Positions 53,643 to 63,082 of a DNA stretch of 64,000 nt are shown here, piece after piece. Where the stretch lies: the NCBI RefSeq assembly GCF_003171675.1, contig NZ_QFZQ01000001.1, positions 1,030,684-1,094,683 of the forward strand, in the 5' to 3' direction. A model generated the notes under the pieces. It worked only from the letters and a program-made list of their open reading frames with translations. It was not told the DNA's origin and searched no databases. The DNA comes from Reichenbachiella versicolor. Its GTDB lineage: Bacteria > Bacteroidota > Bacteroidia > Cytophagales > Cyclobacteriaceae. How positions within the stretch are numbered: position 1 is the stretch's first letter; the number at the start of each line of letters is the position of its first letter. The translations under genes were made by a program, and so were the position numbers.

Positions 53643-54257
53643 ATGGAAAATTTACTTGCTTATTCACTATCAGTTTTTATGGGTTTTTTCGCTATCATGA
53701 ACCCAATAGCAAATACGCCTATTTTTCTAGGTTTAGTAGAGGGAGAGGATAAGGAAACGAAAAACAAAATTGCTAAGACTGCATCTATTGTTGCCTTTAT
53801 TATAGTCGTAGCTTTCATAGTGGGAGGCAAGTATATTTTCGGATTATTTGGGATTACTATTCCAGCGTTTAAAATCACAGGAGGTTTACTGATATTCTAT
53901 GTTGGATTTGAAATGTTAATGTCAAAGAAATCTAAAGTTCAGAATCATGATCATGACTCTGAATCATCAAGCAACATTGCTATTTCTCCTTTAGCTATTC
54001 CGATTCTGGCTGGACCGGGTACCATTGTGACAGCTATGAATTTCGTTACCCATGCGAATTATATTCATACAGGAATCGTGATTTCTATTTTTGCAGTAAT
54101 GATATTTCTAACGTATTGTGCCTTTGCGTTAAGTGATTTAATTGTTAGAAAATTGGGAGGAAACTTAATCGCTGTTATCGGAAAGATAATGGGATTGATT
54201 CTAGCTATTATCGGTACACAAATGGTCACTGAAGGAATTAAATTATCCTTTAATTAA
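53643..54257 (+). CDS. MarC-family integral membrane protein
   Basis: The 204-residue protein has six predicted membrane helices and the family marks FFAIMNPIANTPIFL near the start and SPLAIPILAGPGTI after the middle loop. The loop itself is His/Asp-rich (NHDHDSES). MarC proteins were once linked to multiple-drug resistance, but no transport activity has been confirmed. It follows the DJ-1-like gene and is followed after 11 bp by a Crp/Fnr-type regulator. Confidence 0.93.
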   Translation: MENLLAYSLSVFMGFFAIMNPIANTPIFLGLVEGEDKETKNKIAKTASIVAFIIVVAFIVGGKYIFGLFGITIPAFKITGGLLIFYVGFEMLMSKKSKVQNHDHDSESSSNIAISPLAIPILAGPGTIVTAMNFVTHANYIHTGIVISIFAVMIFLTYCAFALSDLIVRKLGGNLIAVIGKIMGLILAIIGTQMVTEGIKLSFN

Positions 54258-54268
54258 CTGTAAACAAG

Positions 54269-54862
54269 TTGATTGATCTCAAACTAGCGATAGACAAGTA
54301 CTACCGAATTTCTGACAGTGCTTGGCAAGCCTTACAAGAAATCGTTAAAATTCAAGAGGTTTCAAAAGGAGAGCTCGTATTAAGGGCTGGAAATACGGCA
54401 AGAAATATTCACTTCATCAATAAAGGAAGCTTACGAACTTTTTACATTGATAAAAACGGTAATACTTATAACAAGAATCTATTTCTAGAAGGAAAATTTG
54501 CCGCGGCCAAAGTTTCCTTACTTACTAAATCAGCTTCCTACTTTTCTATCGAAGCGCTGGAAGATACCATTTTGTATAACATCAACTTTGAGCAGTACAA
54601 AGCACTTCAAGACGAATATGCAGATCTTCAGAAGTTTTATATAGCCTACATCGAGCAGAGTTGGATCATCTATAGAGAGCAAATTGAAATCGCAATAGTC
54701 ATGTTGGATGCGAAGGATCGATACTTGAAGTTTTTAAATGAGCATCCAGGAATAGAGGAAAGGATTGCACAGCACCATATCGCCGCTCATTTAGGAATCA
54801 CACCGACACAATTAAGTCGTATTAGAAAATCAATAAAAAATAATCCCAATCAACATATGTAA
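54269..54862 (+). CDS. Crp/Fnr-family transcriptional regulator
   Basis: The 197-residue protein begins at a TTG and has an N-terminal cyclic-nucleotide-binding-like beta barrel (about 20-115, with GELVLRAGNTARNIHFI) and a C-terminal winged helix ending HLGITPTQLSRIRKS. Residues for cAMP binding are not conserved and there are no Fe-S Cys, so the ligand is unknown. This short type is very common in Bacteroidota. It lies between marC and a DMT-type transporter gene in a tight same-strand cluster and probably controls that operon. Confidence 0.9.
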   Translation: MIDLKLAIDKYYRISDSAWQALQEIVKIQEVSKGELVLRAGNTARNIHFINKGSLRTFYIDKNGNTYNKNLFLEGKFAAAKVSLLTKSASYFSIEALEDTILYNINFEQYKALQDEYADLQKFYIAYIEQSWIIYREQIEIAIVMLDAKDRYLKFLNEHPGIEERIAQHHIAAHLGITPTQLSRIRKSIKNNPNQHM

Positions 54863-54897
54863 ATGCTATTGATATGTGGACAATACAACTTTGCCAC

Positions 54898-55347
54898 ATG
54901 AACAAAATAGTATTATTAACGCTAGCATTTATTGGAGGTGTTTCCTTGGCCATGCAAGGTGGACTAAATGCGAAACTAGGAGTGCTTCTTAGGAATCCAT
55001 TTCTCGCTTCAATAGTTGCCTTCACATGTAGTACTTGTTTTGCTGTATTGACTACACTTGTAGCAAATAGAAACATCCCATCCAGTGTTGAGCTAAAACA
55101 AATTCCAACATACTTATGGTTTTCAGGAGGCCTTTTTAGTGTGCTAGGTATCACTCTTTATTATTATACAATACCCAAACTGGGTGTCTCCACCATGATT
55201 TCAATGGGACTTTCAGGGCAATTGATTTTCGCAGTGATTGCAGGACACTATGGTTGGCTTGGACTTCCTGTAGAGCCTGTTTCCCTAAAACGATTCCTAG
55301 GAATAGTCTCAATGATTTTTGGCATTTTATTAATCAACTCAAAATAA
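54898..55347 (+). CDS. DMT-superfamily (DUF606/YdcZ-type) membrane protein
   Basis: The 149-residue protein has five hydrophobic helices. Its marks are GGVSLAMQGGLNAKLGVLL at the start and KRFLGIVSMIFGILLIN at the end, as in the DUF606 branch of the drug/metabolite transporter superfamily. Many DUF606 proteins work as pairs or dimers. I use the ATG at 54898; an upstream ATG at 54874 adds eight residues. The GNAT gene starts 2 bp after its stop, so they are co-transcribed. The substrate is unknown. Confidence 0.88.
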   Translation: MNKIVLLTLAFIGGVSLAMQGGLNAKLGVLLRNPFLASIVAFTCSTCFAVLTTLVANRNIPSSVELKQIPTYLWFSGGLFSVLGITLYYYTIPKLGVSTMISMGLSGQLIFAVIAGHYGWLGLPVEPVSLKRFLGIVSMIFGILLINSK

Positions 55348-55349
55348 CG

Positions 55350-56075
55350 ATGAATTCATCTATAGAAAAGAATATTTATAATTTGACCTCGCTCTGGCAA
55401 ACTGTTGGGGAGGAGCATCAATCATTTTTCTCATACTCGAACTTTGAATATTCGATTGTACCCCATTCACAATGGCCTAATCGGCTGTGGTTTACTAAAG
55501 AAATGAACGACGAGGCTGTTCATCAAGCTAAAAGCAAATTGGAAAGTATACCAGAAAAACTCATAGTACCAATCTGGGATATGGGCAATCAAGATTTAGA
55601 TCCTTTTCTGAATGAGCTCGGTGTTCAACCTGTATTTCAACAAATAGGAATGTCATTAGAACCAAAAGATATCTTGGCTACTAGTCCCTTGCTCAAGTTA
55701 ATCAAAGTATCGAATGAGGCAGAAGCCACAGTTTGGTCTGAAACATTTCTCCAGAGCTTTGGATACAAGATCAGTTCAAGTACCTTATTGAAAACCTATA
55801 ATAGCATTGATTATTTTTTAGTACATAAAGAGGGTAAACCGGTGGGCACTGTTATTACATTCGAAACGAAAGATACATTGGGTATCCATGCAATGGGAGT
55901 GATTCCTCAATACCGCAAACAAGGAATCGCCAATGAGATAATGGGCAAGGTGATCAACGCGGCTATAGAAAAAAACATAAGCCTTTTGACACTTCAAGCT
56001 TCTGATATGGGCAAAGGACTGTATTTAAAGCTAGGTTTTCAAGAGGAGTTTTTAGTTAGGAATTGTTTTTTGTAA
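55350..56075 (+). CDS. GNAT-family N-acetyltransferase
   Basis: The 241-residue protein has a GNAT fold in its C-terminal half (about 120-241). The acetyl-CoA-binding motif A is QYRKQGIANEIM, preceded by the strand LGIHAMGVIP and followed by KLGFQEE. The N-terminal ~110 residues are a less conserved, possibly degenerate GNAT-like domain. I use the ATG at 55350, directly after the DMT gene. The acceptor is unknown. The 53 bp just around and after its stop are repeated at 57441-57493. Confidence 0.88.
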   Translation: MNSSIEKNIYNLTSLWQTVGEEHQSFFSYSNFEYSIVPHSQWPNRLWFTKEMNDEAVHQAKSKLESIPEKLIVPIWDMGNQDLDPFLNELGVQPVFQQIGMSLEPKDILATSPLLKLIKVSNEAEATVWSETFLQSFGYKISSSTLLKTYNSIDYFLVHKEGKPVGTVITFETKDTLGIHAMGVIPQYRKQGIANEIMGKVINAAIEKNISLLTLQASDMGKGLYLKLGFQEEFLVRNCFL

Positions 56076-56117
56076 TACACATTCTAGAAGCTTTTTGATA
56101 CTACACTTACATGAGTT
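56065..56117. repeat. 53 bp direct repeat, left copy
   Basis: This copy overlaps the last codons and stop of the GNAT gene and matches 57441-57493 at about 44 of 53 positions, in the same orientation and without gaps. Together the copies bracket the lipoprotein gene at 56237-57367. Confidence 0.75.
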
Positions 56118-56236
56118 ACGACTCAACAAAAATCTAGCAATAATCATGAAACATTATTGCTAGAGTTCATCAAAAATATCGTCAAATAAATGTATCTGAG
56201 ATAGTATTACTTACTCAGAACTTCTAAGAATCTCTT

Positions 56237-57367
56237 TTAAGAAGTTCTTGGTTTGGTCTTTAGAATCATATCATTAACTGTTACGTTCTCTATCTCTCCT
56301 TCAAATTCAAAATTAGTTGGAACTCCGTTTCTTAGAAGTACAGACTTAGGATTATCTCCTTCGAAATAGACTCCGGATACATAAACATCATCATCATGTA
56401 AAATAAGACTGATACTCTGTGTCATTTTAGAGCTAAATGATTGCGCTATGTCATCCACATAGTATTTCAGCTTAGTATCTAGACCAGTACCATCACTATT
56501 TGTAACATAGTAAGCTGCAATCGCATGAATTTTCCCATTTTTTACTGCAAAATCTTCTATGTACTCGTTTGAAGGATAAGACTTGACAGGGACATCGTTT
56601 TTATAGATTGTATATATATCGTTGCCACTATCTCGCTCTAATACAGATATATAAATATCCTTACTGTCTTCTCTAATCTGAGACGCTTCAGAACTTTTTG
56701 AAATGGCTGTTAGTAAGTGCTTTTCTCCATTTTTCCAATAAGCTGCAGTCTCAGGTTCATCAGGGTCAAAAGAAAATCCCCCAGATCTATTGTCTTCGCT
56801 TCCGACAATATAAACATCATCATCTGTTACCAATAAGTCATTGGCTTTAGCACTTTTATCAGCTGCAGATATTCTTTGACGAACTCCATTTTTCCAATAA
56901 AAAACATCTCCATACAGCTCTGTATTTAATTCTTTAGCTACAATATGAACATTTCCATCTTTTACAGAAATTCCAACAGGTATGATAAGGGAAGAAAGTG
57001 TCTCATGTGGTAAATGAATTGGATTACCATTATGCCAGTATAACAATTTACTAGGGGTAGTAGACTCTCCAAGTATGTGGATATCTTCATTTTCTATTGA
57101 TATGTAACTTGCTCTTGTATTATGATCAGCGTCTAACTTATTTAACTCAATTACCTCATTGTCTTTATAATAAATGGGCCTCACATTTTTATCTTTCTTG
57201 AACCAGCCAGTGGTATATAAAGCATCAAAAACACCTTCGTTAATTTTCTTTTCTCCAGATTCATCAACATCAGATTTTGAAGCAAAGGAATCATCATCGT
57301 CATCTGAATTACAAGCGGTAAAAACACTCAGCGGAATCATAACCAGTGCAAAAAGTATATTCTTCAT
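56237..57367 (-). CDS. Lipoprotein with propeller-like YWKNG repeats
   Basis: The 376-residue protein has a lipoprotein signal with the acylated Cys near residue 19 (FTAC), then NSDDDDDS. The mature part has repeated short blocks with a YWKNG or YWHNG strand and a (D)DVYIVG or NVHIVA strand, about 45-50 residues apart, which suggests a six- to eight-bladed beta-propeller. No catalytic residues are recognised. I start at the ATG at 57367, at the signal peptide. It is on the opposite strand to all its neighbours and is bracketed by 53 bp direct repeats, which suggests that it was inserted into an older GNAT-Crp arrangement. Confidence 0.8.
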   Translation of the reverse strand: MKNILFALVMIPLSVFTACNSDDDDDSFASKSDVDESGEKKINEGVFDALYTTGWFKKDKNVRPIYYKDNEVIELNKLDADHNTRASYISIENEDIHILGESTTPSKLLYWHNGNPIHLPHETLSSLIIPVGISVKDGNVHIVAKELNTELYGDVFYWKNGVRQRISAADKSAKANDLLVTDDDVYIVGSEDNRSGGFSFDPDEPETAAYWKNGEKHLLTAISKSSEASQIREDSKDIYISVLERDSGNDIYTIYKNDVPVKSYPSNEYIEDFAVKNGKIHAIAAYYVTNSDGTGLDTKLKYYVDDIAQSFSSKMTQSISLILHDDDVYVSGVYFEGDNPKSVLLRNGVPTNFEFEGEIENVTVNDMILKTKPRTS

Positions 57368-57440
57368 TTTGTTTTTTAGCCTACTAACGAGATTTTGATC
57401 TTTTATTGTCATCTTCAATCATACATTTTAAAAAGCATTA

Positions 57441-57493
57441 GTTTTTTGTAATATATATTCTTGTAGCTTTTTGATATTGCATATACATCAGTT
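57441..57493. repeat. 53 bp direct repeat, right copy
   Basis: This is the right partner of the repeat at 56065-56117. It also contains an in-frame-like TTTTTGTAA that corresponds to the end of the GNAT gene in the left copy, as if it were a relic of that 3' end. Confidence 0.75.
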
Positions 57494-57584
57494 TGGAATT
57501 TAGAAGTTGACTTTTTCTTGATAGATAGGTTAGCTTAGTTCATTTATTGGTCTTTACAATCACAGTCTAAAAAAGAATCGTTCA

Positions 57585-58157
57585 ATGGTAGAAAGCTTGA
57601 TAGAGTATATAAAGTCTAAAGTTACTATTACCGAAAAGGATGTCAATCTAGTAACAAGTTGTTTTGCTTATGAAGAAGTTTCTCCTAATACAAGTCTTTT
57701 GAAAGCAGGTAATATTGAACAGTATATATACTTTTTGAAATCAGGAATTGTAAAAGGATATCAGAGCATTGATGGGAAAATTGTGATTCAACATCTCATT
57801 GCAGAAAATAATTTTTTCGTATCCTTAGATAGTTTTATGACAGAAACAGGATCACTAGACTTTTATGAAACCATTACAGATTGTAAGATGCTAAAGATCT
57901 CAAAAGCGGATTGTGACTATCTAAATAAAGAAACAGAGTTTTGGTCAATTTTAGTGAAAAAAGTTACCAATGAGCATCTAAGCTGTAAAATGGAAAGAGT
58001 AAAAGACTTTCAAACTTTGACTGCAAGAGAGCGATATATAAAATTTCTAAACCAATATCCTAAGTTGGCTCTAAATGTGTCAATTGACAATATTGCTTCA
58101 TTTTTAGGTATGGAACCGCAGTCATTAAGTCGAATTAGAAAACAGATTGCTTTCTAA
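57585..58157 (+). CDS. Crp/Fnr-family transcriptional regulator
   Basis: The 190-residue protein has the Crp-type sensory barrel (about 25-115, with LLKAGNIEQYIYFLKSG) and a C-terminal winged helix ending SFLGMEPQSLSRIRKQ. cAMP-binding residues are not evident. It lies 61 bp ahead of an NAD-dependent epimerase-like gene on the same strand, an arrangement repeated at 63083-63720. The regulator probably controls this neighbour. Confidence 0.9.
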   Translation: MVESLIEYIKSKVTITEKDVNLVTSCFAYEEVSPNTSLLKAGNIEQYIYFLKSGIVKGYQSIDGKIVIQHLIAENNFFVSLDSFMTETGSLDFYETITDCKMLKISKADCDYLNKETEFWSILVKKVTNEHLSCKMERVKDFQTLTARERYIKFLNQYPKLALNVSIDNIASFLGMEPQSLSRIRKQIAF

Positions 58158-58218
58158 CATTTGTTATTTTCTTCTATTTAAAACTTACGGAGTTTTGTTC
58201 AAGCATAAAGAACAAAAG

Positions 58219-59235
58219 ATGAGAGAAGAAATTTCATTAGTAACAGGAGGAAACGGGCATTTGGGAAACAACTTAGTGAGGTTGTTACTATCCAAGAACC
58301 AAAAAGTAAGAACAACAGTAAGAGATATTAGTAACAAAGAACCTTTCAAAGATTTAAACTGCGAAATTGTAAGTGCTGACATAACAGATAGACAATCACT
58401 AGCAAAAGCATTCAAAGGGGTAACAAATTTATACGCTGTAGCAGCCAACTTTAACATGTGGGCTAAAAATCCTAAAAAGGAGATTTATGATAATAATCTG
58501 GAAGGAACACAAAATGTTTTTGATATAGCCAAAGAAAGCGGCATTAAAAACATAGTATATGTAAGCTCTGTGGCTAGTTTGGATTTTACAAAACTCCCTG
58601 CTAATCCGGATAATGGATATAATAAAGACAGACGGAATTGGTATTATAATTCTAAAAACGATTCAGATAAATTAGCTTTAGAATTGGGTAAAAAATATGC
58701 CATCAGAACAGTATTGATTCTACCATCAGCAATGATCGGTTCTGAAGCATATAAACTGAGTTACTCGAATAATCTTATTCTTCAAGCTTTAAAAGGAGAA
58801 ATACCAGCGGATACTGGTATCACATTAAATTGGATTGACGTCAAGGATGTTGCTCTCGGTGCTTATAGTGCTATGCTAAATGGGAAAAACTTAGAGCGCT
58901 ATATTCTATCCAATGAGCGGCATACTACTTTACAAGAAACTGTAAGAATAGCATCGGATTTATTTCCTGAACTTAACTTGAAAAAACCAAAAAAACTCCC
59001 AAAAGTTTTATTGTATTTCATAGCTGGAGCTATGGAGTTCGTGAGTAAAATATCAGGGAAAGAACCACTTCTACAAAGACAATACTTAGATATGTTCTAT
59101 GGTTTAAAACAAGACTATGACATCAGTAAATCTAGACGTGAATTAGGTTTTAATCCTAAACCTTCCAAAGATGCATTGGAAGATGCATTCAAATATTTAA
59201 ATCTTGAGTGGGGAGAATGTACAACCAGTGTATGA
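58219..59235 (+). CDS. NAD(P)-dependent epimerase/reductase of the extended SDR type
   Basis: The 338-residue protein has the N-terminal Rossmann motif TGGNGHLGNNL and the family features YVSSVAS and then NSKNDSDKLALELG, where a Tyr-x-x-x-Lys equivalent would be expected (NWYYNSKNDSDK). It resembles dihydroflavonol-reductase-like SDR proteins. The active-site Tyr is probably in WYYNSK. The substrate is unknown. I use the ATG at 58219; an upstream in-frame start at 58147 overlaps the Crp gene. It is followed after 12 bp by an AraC regulator. Confidence 0.88.
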   Translation: MREEISLVTGGNGHLGNNLVRLLLSKNQKVRTTVRDISNKEPFKDLNCEIVSADITDRQSLAKAFKGVTNLYAVAANFNMWAKNPKKEIYDNNLEGTQNVFDIAKESGIKNIVYVSSVASLDFTKLPANPDNGYNKDRRNWYYNSKNDSDKLALELGKKYAIRTVLILPSAMIGSEAYKLSYSNNLILQALKGEIPADTGITLNWIDVKDVALGAYSAMLNGKNLERYILSNERHTTLQETVRIASDLFPELNLKKPKKLPKVLLYFIAGAMEFVSKISGKEPLLQRQYLDMFYGLKQDYDISKSRRELGFNPKPSKDALEDAFKYLNLEWGECTTSV

Positions 59236-59247
59236 TAGAGTAGAGAG

Positions 59248-60114
59248 ATGAAGCAAAATAAGTCAATCCCAATACGGAAGTTATCAGAGGCATTTGATTC
59301 GTTGTCAGAATTCAGAGCACTAGATATTTCGGAATTGACAAAAACTTCACCAATGAATGAACGACTACATCGTCATGAGTTCTTTTTCATGATGATCGTT
59401 TCTAAAGGTGGAGGAGTGCATACGATAGATTTTAATACCTATCAAATTGAACCTGGAATAATATTTCTAATGCGACCTGGCCAAGTTCATGAACTTAACT
59501 TATCTAAAGGAAGTGAAGGTTTTATTCTACAATTCTCGTCACTGTTTTTAACTAAAGGTTCAACTTATTCACAATTTGATCTTAGAAGATTGACTATCCA
59601 GAGTTCGTTTTCTTTTGGCTCTGAAGCTGCACAACCAATACTTCAATCAGCAGAAAAAATTCATAAAGAGTGTTTAAATAATATTCATTGGAAACAAGAT
59701 GCAATTTGGCTACACCTACAATTAATACTTATAGAGTTGCATCGTCAAGTTCAGTCAAAGAATCCTCTAAGGATAGAAAAAAAAGATGCTTTTGTACAAA
59801 CTCAGTTCTATCAGCTACAAGAGTTGATTGAACAAAACATTCATCACAAAAAGAAAGTCAGTGAATACGCTGAAATGATGAACCTTACAGCTTATCAGTT
59901 AAACAATATCACCAAGTCAATATTGAATAAGTCGGTATCTACACTCATCAATGAGCAAATACTGCTAGAAGCTAAGCGTCTATTAACTTCTACTTCGAAC
60001 CAAGTGAGCCAAGTAGCATTAGAACTTGGTTTTGATGACGTTTCCTATTTCATAAGGTTCTTTAAGAAGCAAACAGGGTCATCACCCAAAGTCTTTCGAG
60101 AGAACTTTACTTAA
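59248..60114 (+). CDS. AraC-family transcriptional regulator with cupin domain
   Basis: The 288-residue protein has an N-terminal cupin (about 35-150) with RLHRHEFFFMMIV and FLMRPGQVHEL. A C-terminal AraC helix-turn-helix (about 185-288) follows, ending VALELGFDDVSYFIRFFKKQ. It resembles the truncated regulator at 1-613 in motif order. It lies 12 bp after the SDR gene in the same direction and may belong to the same transcript. Confidence 0.92.
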   Translation: MKQNKSIPIRKLSEAFDSLSEFRALDISELTKTSPMNERLHRHEFFFMMIVSKGGGVHTIDFNTYQIEPGIIFLMRPGQVHELNLSKGSEGFILQFSSLFLTKGSTYSQFDLRRLTIQSSFSFGSEAAQPILQSAEKIHKECLNNIHWKQDAIWLHLQLILIELHRQVQSKNPLRIEKKDAFVQTQFYQLQELIEQNIHHKKKVSEYAEMMNLTAYQLNNITKSILNKSVSTLINEQILLEAKRLLTSTSNQVSQVALELGFDDVSYFIRFFKKQTGSSPKVFRENFT

Positions 60115-60194
60115 GTCCTATACGACTCTAGTTTTGTCCTAATAATTAACTTCGGTTTCGGTATTCCTTTGTGAAAGAAACAGATATAGATACT

Positions 60195-60818
60195 ATGCAA
60201 GATCAATGGTTAAAAATGTGGGACAATAGGTATAAGCAGCAAGTGTATGTTTATGGAGAAGAACCTAATAATTATTTCAAAGAACAATTATCAAATATAA
60301 AGCCCGGAAAGATTCTATTGGGTGCAGAAGGCGAGGGGCGCAATGCCGTCTTTGCCGCCAAGTTAGGATGGCAAGTTTCTGCTTTCGATATCAGTCATGA
60401 AGGCAAGAAGAAAGCCCTGGAGTTGGCTAAAGAAAATGATGTGAACATTGATTATCGTGTAGGTTCTTTTCCAGAGTTAGGTTTCGAATTAGACCATTAT
60501 GACGCAATAGCACTGATATACGCTCATTTCCCTCCCAGCTTAAGAAAAGACTATTATCAACTTCTAGACAATTGTCTAAAGAGTAAAGGACACGTGATAT
60601 TTGAAGCTTTTGGTAAAAGTCACCTGCCATATCGAAGTAAAAACCCAAAAGTAGGAGGACCTCAAGATATAGAATCGTTGTACTCTATAGAGGATTTAGA
60701 GCTCTGTTTTCCTAACTATAAGTCAATAGAATTAGCTGAAAAAGAAATAGAATTGAGTGAAGGTATTTATCACAATGGAGTTGGCTCTGTCACTAGGTTT
60801 CATGGTGTAAAAATGTAG
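60195..60818 (+). CDS. Class I SAM-dependent methyltransferase (TehB-like)
   Basis: The 207-residue protein has the SAM-binding motif LLGAEGEGRNAVFAAKLGW (about 45-63), then an acidic strand end VSAFDIS, and a later motif YDAIALIYAHFPP. The EGEGRNAV form is typical of a TehB-like group often annotated as tellurite or small-molecule methyltransferases. I use the ATG at 60195, since relatives begin directly with a WDNRY-like block; a GTG at 60171 would add eight residues. It stands alone after the AraC gene, and its substrate is unknown. Confidence 0.88.
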   Translation: MQDQWLKMWDNRYKQQVYVYGEEPNNYFKEQLSNIKPGKILLGAEGEGRNAVFAAKLGWQVSAFDISHEGKKKALELAKENDVNIDYRVGSFPELGFELDHYDAIALIYAHFPPSLRKDYYQLLDNCLKSKGHVIFEAFGKSHLPYRSKNPKVGGPQDIESLYSIEDLELCFPNYKSIELAEKEIELSEGIYHNGVGSVTRFHGVKM

Positions 60819-60994
60819 AAGACTCAAAAAGCATCACAATGAGTAAGGTGTAAGGGAATAGATTTTCTAATGTAAAGAGATTATTCAATGCCAATTCAAT
60901 TGCTCAAGATTGAATTCAAAAACAGATTCACTATTTTAGATCCTTCAGAAAATCGGAACCTGATACATATCTAAGTATTTACTATAAAACCATC

Positions 60995-62113
60995 ATGAGA
61001 CAAGTCTTCAATATTGCCGTTTGTTTTTGCCTTTTCTTTTTCTTTTCATGCACATTCAATAGAGCTCAAAAGAGTGTTAAAAATATCGATAAAAAAGAGT
61101 TTGAGGTATTCTTGAATCAAATTGTCGAAGAAGAGAAAATACCTGGCGCTATTGCAGCAGTTTTCGATTCAAAAGGACAAATTCTCATTCAATCAGCGGG
61201 CGTCAGACATGTCGATTCAGTTCAAAGAATACTCAATACTGATAAGTTCCATATTGGATCGTGCACTAAGTCTATGACTAGCACACTAACTCAAATATTA
61301 GTTGCTAAAGGACAATTAAATTGGGATACTACCATCAAAGATGTTTTTCAAGATTCGATCAATTCTATTCATCCGAACTATCATGATATCAGTATCCATG
61401 AACTGGTTACTCATAGATCTGGAATAGCTCCGAATGCATTCGATTACGGTATTTATCCTGAACTGGATACTATAAACCGAAGGCTGAAGATTTTTTTAGA
61501 AAACACCAAGACACCACCACCATTTGATAGAGGTACTTTTAATTATTCTAATCTTGGATATCTAATGGCCGGTTGTATGTTAGAACGAATTACCGGACAA
61601 ACTTGGGAATCGCTGATGAAAGAGAATCTGTTTGTTCCTTTGGAAATGAAAAGTGCTGGTTTTGGAGTGCCCAGTACATCTGGGATGGTAGACCAGCCTT
61701 GGGGACACGATTATTATGTAGGGGAAGAAAAGGTAGATACTATTCAACCCAAACAACTGGACAATCCCATGCCATTAGGTCCAGCGGGAACCGTCTATTG
61801 TAACTTCGAGGATTGGAGTAAGTATGGTTCTTTGTTCTTGGCTAAAAATGACATAGTTAAAGAAAAAGGGGGCAAATTCTTAGTAGACCCCGTTGAAGAC
61901 TATGCTTGTGGTTGGTTTGTAGATTACAGGTTTTGGGCCAAAGGCTTAACTTACTCTCATTCAGGCAGCAATACTATGTGGTACACCTCGATATGGTTAG
62001 CTCCTAAAATTGATAGAGGGTTTATAGTAGGAATCAACTACGGAGGAGAAAATGACGGGGCGATTTGTAATCGAATTACTGAAAAGCTTATTGCTTTAAG
62101 TAAGATCGAATAA
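60995..62113 (+). CDS. Serine beta-lactamase-like hydrolase, lipoprotein
   Basis: The 372-residue protein has a lipoprotein signal with Cys19 (FFSC). It carries the three class C beta-lactamase/DD-peptidase motifs: S89-C-T-K92 (SxxK), Y184-S-N186 (YxN) and HSGSN near residue 328 (in place of KTG). Many such Bacteroidota proteins are esterases or peptidases rather than true beta-lactamases. The active site faces the periplasm or cell surface. It is a single gene with gaps of more than 170 bp on both sides. Confidence 0.9.
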   Translation: MRQVFNIAVCFCLFFFFSCTFNRAQKSVKNIDKKEFEVFLNQIVEEEKIPGAIAAVFDSKGQILIQSAGVRHVDSVQRILNTDKFHIGSCTKSMTSTLTQILVAKGQLNWDTTIKDVFQDSINSIHPNYHDISIHELVTHRSGIAPNAFDYGIYPELDTINRRLKIFLENTKTPPPFDRGTFNYSNLGYLMAGCMLERITGQTWESLMKENLFVPLEMKSAGFGVPSTSGMVDQPWGHDYYVGEEKVDTIQPKQLDNPMPLGPAGTVYCNFEDWSKYGSLFLAKNDIVKEKGGKFLVDPVEDYACGWFVDYRFWAKGLTYSHSGSNTMWYTSIWLAPKIDRGFIVGINYGGENDGAICNRITEKLIALSKIE

Positions 62114-62391
62114 GCAGCTCATCTCTTCTTGTCAATAAACTATTAAAACTATTCCTACCCCAAAAGAGATTTACGGGATTTGGGAAGTAACATAAGTCAA
62201 TCAAGTAGATTTATTAAACTCTTTTGAATCGATCAATTGAATCCTCCAGCCCACCTTTTAAAGTCAAAGTATTGTGGATTAGATAATATTTCAATTAGTC
62301 AGCGTGTTATCCGTTTTTAAGGAATGAAATACTTAAAAAGTAGAACCTAAGTTGATTAATATAGTAAGTTAAATAGGCTCAGAAATGCATC

Positions 62392-62979
62392 ATGTCTAAA
62401 AGCACTACAGAAACTTTTTACCCTAAAAGTAGAGCAGAATGGAGAAACTGGTTGGAAAACAATCATCAGTCAAAACAATCTATTTGGCTCATATACTACA
62501 AGTCTTCTACAAAAAAGCCGTCACTAAGCTGGAGTGAAGCAGTAGACGAAGCATTATGTTTTGGATGGATAGACAGTACCAAGAAAACAATTGATGATGA
62601 AAGCTACATGCAATATTTCAGCAAAAGGAAAGCAAATAGCAATTGGTCAAAAATAAACAAGGAAAAGGTCGATCAACTGATTCAAAACAAACTGATGACA
62701 AAGTCAGGGTTCGAAAGCATTGAAACGGCCAAACAAAACGGATCTTGGAATAATCTAGATGAAATAGAAGCACTCATTGTTCCTGAAGATTTGAAAAATA
62801 AGTTATTGACCAATAAGAGTGCAATGGAGTACTTTGAAAACCTAAGCAAGTCAAAGAAAAAGTTGCTGCTACACTGGGTGATTTCAGCGAAAAGAACTGC
62901 TACTCGAGAAAAAAGGATCAATGAAGTTTTTGAATCTGTAAGTCTTCAGCAGATGCCTAAACAGTTTCGTTCAAGCTAA
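62392..62979 (+). CDS. YdeI/OmpD-associated family protein
   Basis: The 195-residue cytoplasmic protein has the YdeI-family blocks: FYPKSRAEWRNWLENN at the start, SWSEAVDEALCFGWIDS (about 47-63), YFSKRKANSNWSKINKEK (about 77-94) and LLHWVISAKRTATREKRI near the end. Some relatives protect against antimicrobial peptides or bacteriocins, but the mechanism is not known. The 278 bp region ahead of it shows no clear promoter. A Crp-type regulator gene follows after 103 bp. Confidence 0.88.
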   Translation: MSKSTTETFYPKSRAEWRNWLENNHQSKQSIWLIYYKSSTKKPSLSWSEAVDEALCFGWIDSTKKTIDDESYMQYFSKRKANSNWSKINKEKVDQLIQNKLMTKSGFESIETAKQNGSWNNLDEIEALIVPEDLKNKLLTNKSAMEYFENLSKSKKKLLLHWVISAKRTATREKRINEVFESVSLQQMPKQFRSS

Positions 62980-63082
62980 CCGATACCATCAAAGCAATAT
63001 AGGTCTAACTAAGAATGAATTAATTTAAGTTTAGGTTGGTGCAAATGATGATTAATTTAGATTGATCATAATCGATAGAAGT

